Below are positions 6,306 through 7,742 of a stretch of 7,742 nucleotides of DNA, in pieces (the first letter of the stretch is position 1; every line of letters starts with the position of its first letter). The notes beneath the pieces are model-generated. The model was not told the origin of the DNA. It was given only the letters and a program-made list of their open reading frames with translations, and did not search any database. The DNA comes from Paracoccaceae bacterium (GTDB lineage Bacteria; Pseudomonadota; Alphaproteobacteria; Rhodobacterales; Rhodobacteraceae). The stretch lies in assembly GCA_003447515.1 (NCBI GenBank), contig DLZA01000380.1, positions 1-7,742 of the forward strand. Reading direction: 5' to 3'. The position numbers were made by a program, and so were the translations under genes.

Positions 6306-7097
6306 ATGCGTTCAAATAAGGTGAAAGACCGGATTACGACAGGTAAGACGATTGTAAACGCATGGCTAGCTATCCCATCAAGCTACTCTGCGGAAGGGAT
6401 GGGCCAGGCCGGGTTTCATTCTGTTACTGTCGATATGCAACATGGGATGCTGGGATTTTCGGATGCGTTGCATATGCTGCAGGCGATATCAGCAACACCA
6501 GCAACACCACTGGTTCGCGTGCCGGAACTCAACAAAGCGTCGATTATGCGCCTTTTGGATGCAGGTGCCTATGGCATCATTTGCCCCATGATCTCGACAG
6601 CAGATGATGCGCGAGCGCTCGTTGCAGCATGCCGTTATCCGCCAATCGGTGAGCGAAGCTTTGGACCAGCGCGCGGCCTACTTTATGGCGGGCTAGATTA
6701 TGTTGCCAAAGCCAATGACGTTATTATGGCGATTCCTATGATTGAAACTCTTGATGGCGTTGAAAACATCGATGAAATTTTGGACGTAACAGGCATCGAT
6801 ATGATTTACATTGGGCCAAATGATCTGGCCTTCTCCATGGAGGGATCGCTGGAGTTTCCAAGATCCGAGTCCGAGGCGGCGATCTCATTTATTCTTGAAC
6901 GTGCGCAGAACAAAGGATGCCCTACTGGGATTTTTTGCAGTGATGTTGGAGAGGCAAAGCGCCGAGTTGAGCAAGGCTTCAATTTGGTCACACCCGGGAA
7001 CGACTTCAATAATCTAATACAGAGCAGCGTTTCGGCCGTTCGCGGTGTGTTAGGAGCATACACTGATAGCTCAGGGCTGTCTAACGATGGATACTGA
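6306..7097 (+). CDS. HpcH/HpaI-family aldolase (class II, 2-oxo acid aldolase)
   Basis: The 263-aa product belongs to the HpcH/HpaI aldolase/citrate lyase family, metal-dependent (beta/alpha)8 enzymes that reversibly cleave hydroxylated 2-oxo acids into pyruvate and an aldehyde. Visible hallmarks are VDMQHG (42-47, base His46), PLVRVPELN with Arg71 (pyruvate carboxylate/oxyanion), GAYGIICPMISTADDAR, YPPIGERSFGPARG (111-124), metal ligand Glu147 in IPMIET and Asp173 in IGPNDLA. All expected active-site residues are present. Length matches HpaI, 2-keto-3-deoxy-L-rhamnonate aldolase and 2-dehydro-3-deoxyglucarate aldolase; the DMQHG form rather than GEH is common in the less characterised branch, so substrate is open. 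The start at 6306, two bases after the cupin stop, gives the family N-terminus. The frame stays open to 6222, but that part lies in the cupin gene. The Shine-Dalgarno sequence is weak (GGA 5 bases upstream), suggesting coupling. Confidence 0.93.
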   Translation: MRSNKVKDRITTGKTIVNAWLAIPSSYSAEGMGQAGFHSVTVDMQHGMLGFSDALHMLQAISATPATPLVRVPELNKASIMRLLDAGAYGIICPMISTADDARALVAACRYPPIGERSFGPARGLLYGGLDYVAKANDVIMAIPMIETLDGVENIDEILDVTGIDMIYIGPNDLAFSMEGSLEFPRSESEAAISFILERAQNKGCPTGIFCSDVGEAKRRVEQGFNLVTPGNDFNNLIQSSVSAVRGVLGAYTDSSGLSNDGY

Positions 7098-7101
7098 TAG
7101 C

Positions 7102-7742
7102 ATGATATCAAAACAATGGTTTTTGCTGCCGGGTACGTTGTGTACGGATGAGGTATTTTTGCCTTTTCTTAATGCACTTGGCGTATCTCAAAGCCAAAGA
7201 ACTGTAATTCCTATTCGTTATCAGTCAGTTGATGAATATGAACGCCTCCTCACAGAGGACGTGCCCCCAGGTTCGGTTGTGTGTGGCTTTTCTCTGGGTG
7301 CAGGCGTAGCAGCCCATCTGGCCGACAGGCTGGATATTGGCCTGCTGGTTTTGTTCGGAGTGAACCCACATGCCGATGATCCTGAGAAATACCAATTGCG
7401 CCGCGATCTTGAAAATGACGTGCTAGCGCATGGTGGGCGAAAAGCCATGTCCGCCCGTGTCCCAGAAATTCACGGTATGAATGCGGAAATTGTGTTGGAA
7501 ACGATCCTCGATATGGCTGAAGCATGTGGACCTTACATATCTAAGCAAACCACCTTAGCCCTTGAACGACCAGGCGCGTGCTCTGCCCTTTCGAATGCCA
7601 GATACCCAGTTCTTGCGCTGACAGGTAGTGAAGATAGAATGACACCTTTTTCTCTCGCGAAGGATGCAGCCGGTGCAGCACTAAATGGGACGGTTACCTG
7701 TCTTGCGGGGCTGGGTCATTATGCATTGTTAGAAGATCCACA
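7102..7742 (+). CDS. Alpha/beta-hydrolase, C-terminus beyond the window
   Basis: The frame is open from 7102 to the right edge (213 codons) with no stop. It encodes an alpha/beta-hydrolase fold protein: LPGTLC near the N-terminus (the HG-type oxyanion loop), nucleophile elbow G-F-S-L-G with Ser64, acidic residue Asp178 in TGSEDRMTP and catalytic His206 in GLGHYALLEDP. The triad is complete and His is near the usual C-terminus, so only a few residues are probably missing. It resembles small esterases, lactonases and C-C hydrolases of catabolic operons; the substrate is unknown. An in-frame ATG at 7087 would overlap the aldolase by 11 bases and add five residues. The ATG at 7102, 4 bases after the aldolase stop, fits the family N-terminus slightly better and has GGA upstream. 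It may act on an ester or lactone intermediate. Confidence 0.88.
   Translation, partial: MISKQWFLLPGTLCTDEVFLPFLNALGVSQSQRTVIPIRYQSVDEYERLLTEDVPPGSVVCGFSLGAGVAAHLADRLDIGLLVLFGVNPHADDPEKYQLRRDLENDVLAHGGRKAMSARVPEIHGMNAEIVLETILDMAEACGPYISKQTTLALERPGACSALSNARYPVLALTGSEDRMTPFSLAKDAAGAALNGTVTCLAGLGHYALLEDP

Noticed and set aside
6491..6508. Tandem 9-bp direct repeat AGCAACACC x2 in the aldolase gene
   Set aside because: It encodes ordinary SATPATP before the conserved PLVRVP. Similar sequence is common in the family, so it is not a mobile or regulatory repeat.

Overview
The window looks like chromosomal DNA of a Gram-negative bacterium, most plausibly an alphaproteobacterium (Rhodobacterales/Hyphomicrobiales type). 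The reasons are a Sec signal peptide without a lipobox on the solute-binding protein, a MalK/UgpC-type transporter, tight ATGA gene overlaps and moderate GC. The taxon is an inference from style; no rRNA or marker gene is present.

Layout. 1-102 is the last 33 codons of an unidentified + strand gene. 103-219 is a short convergent intergenic gap. 220-882 (- strand) is a GntR-type regulator with an FCD ligand-binding domain. 883-1035 is a very AT-rich divergent control region with a good promoter and two inverted repeats. From 1036 to the right edge every gene is on the + strand in one apparent operon: periplasmic solute-binding protein, hairpin-bearing gap, two MalF/MalG-like permeases, MalK-like ATPase, a two-domain cupin protein, an HpcH/HpaI-family aldolase, and an alpha/beta hydrolase cut off by the window end. 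Four junctions are overlaps or gaps of a few bases (3279-3282, 4095-4108, 5161-5164, 6304-6305), which suggests translational coupling.

How it fits together. A CUT1-type ABC importer brings in a carbohydrate-like or acidic solute. Three co-transcribed soluble enzymes probably process it: the bicupin, the aldolase (a C-C bond lyase on a 2-oxo acid) and the hydrolase. The FCD-GntR protein next door is the obvious candidate for a metabolite-responsive repressor. The substrate cannot be read from the sequence.

Most interesting points. The bicupin has an intact HxH...E motif in cupin 1, but Arg stands at the motif-2 His position in both cupins and cupin 2 has lost all metal ligands. A strong RNA hairpin lies between the binding protein and permease genes. 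A 16-bp near-palindrome sits inside the operon promoter. I see no mobile element, CRISPR array, tRNA or rRNA. This is an uncharacterised uptake-plus-catabolism operon rather than an obviously new class of system.
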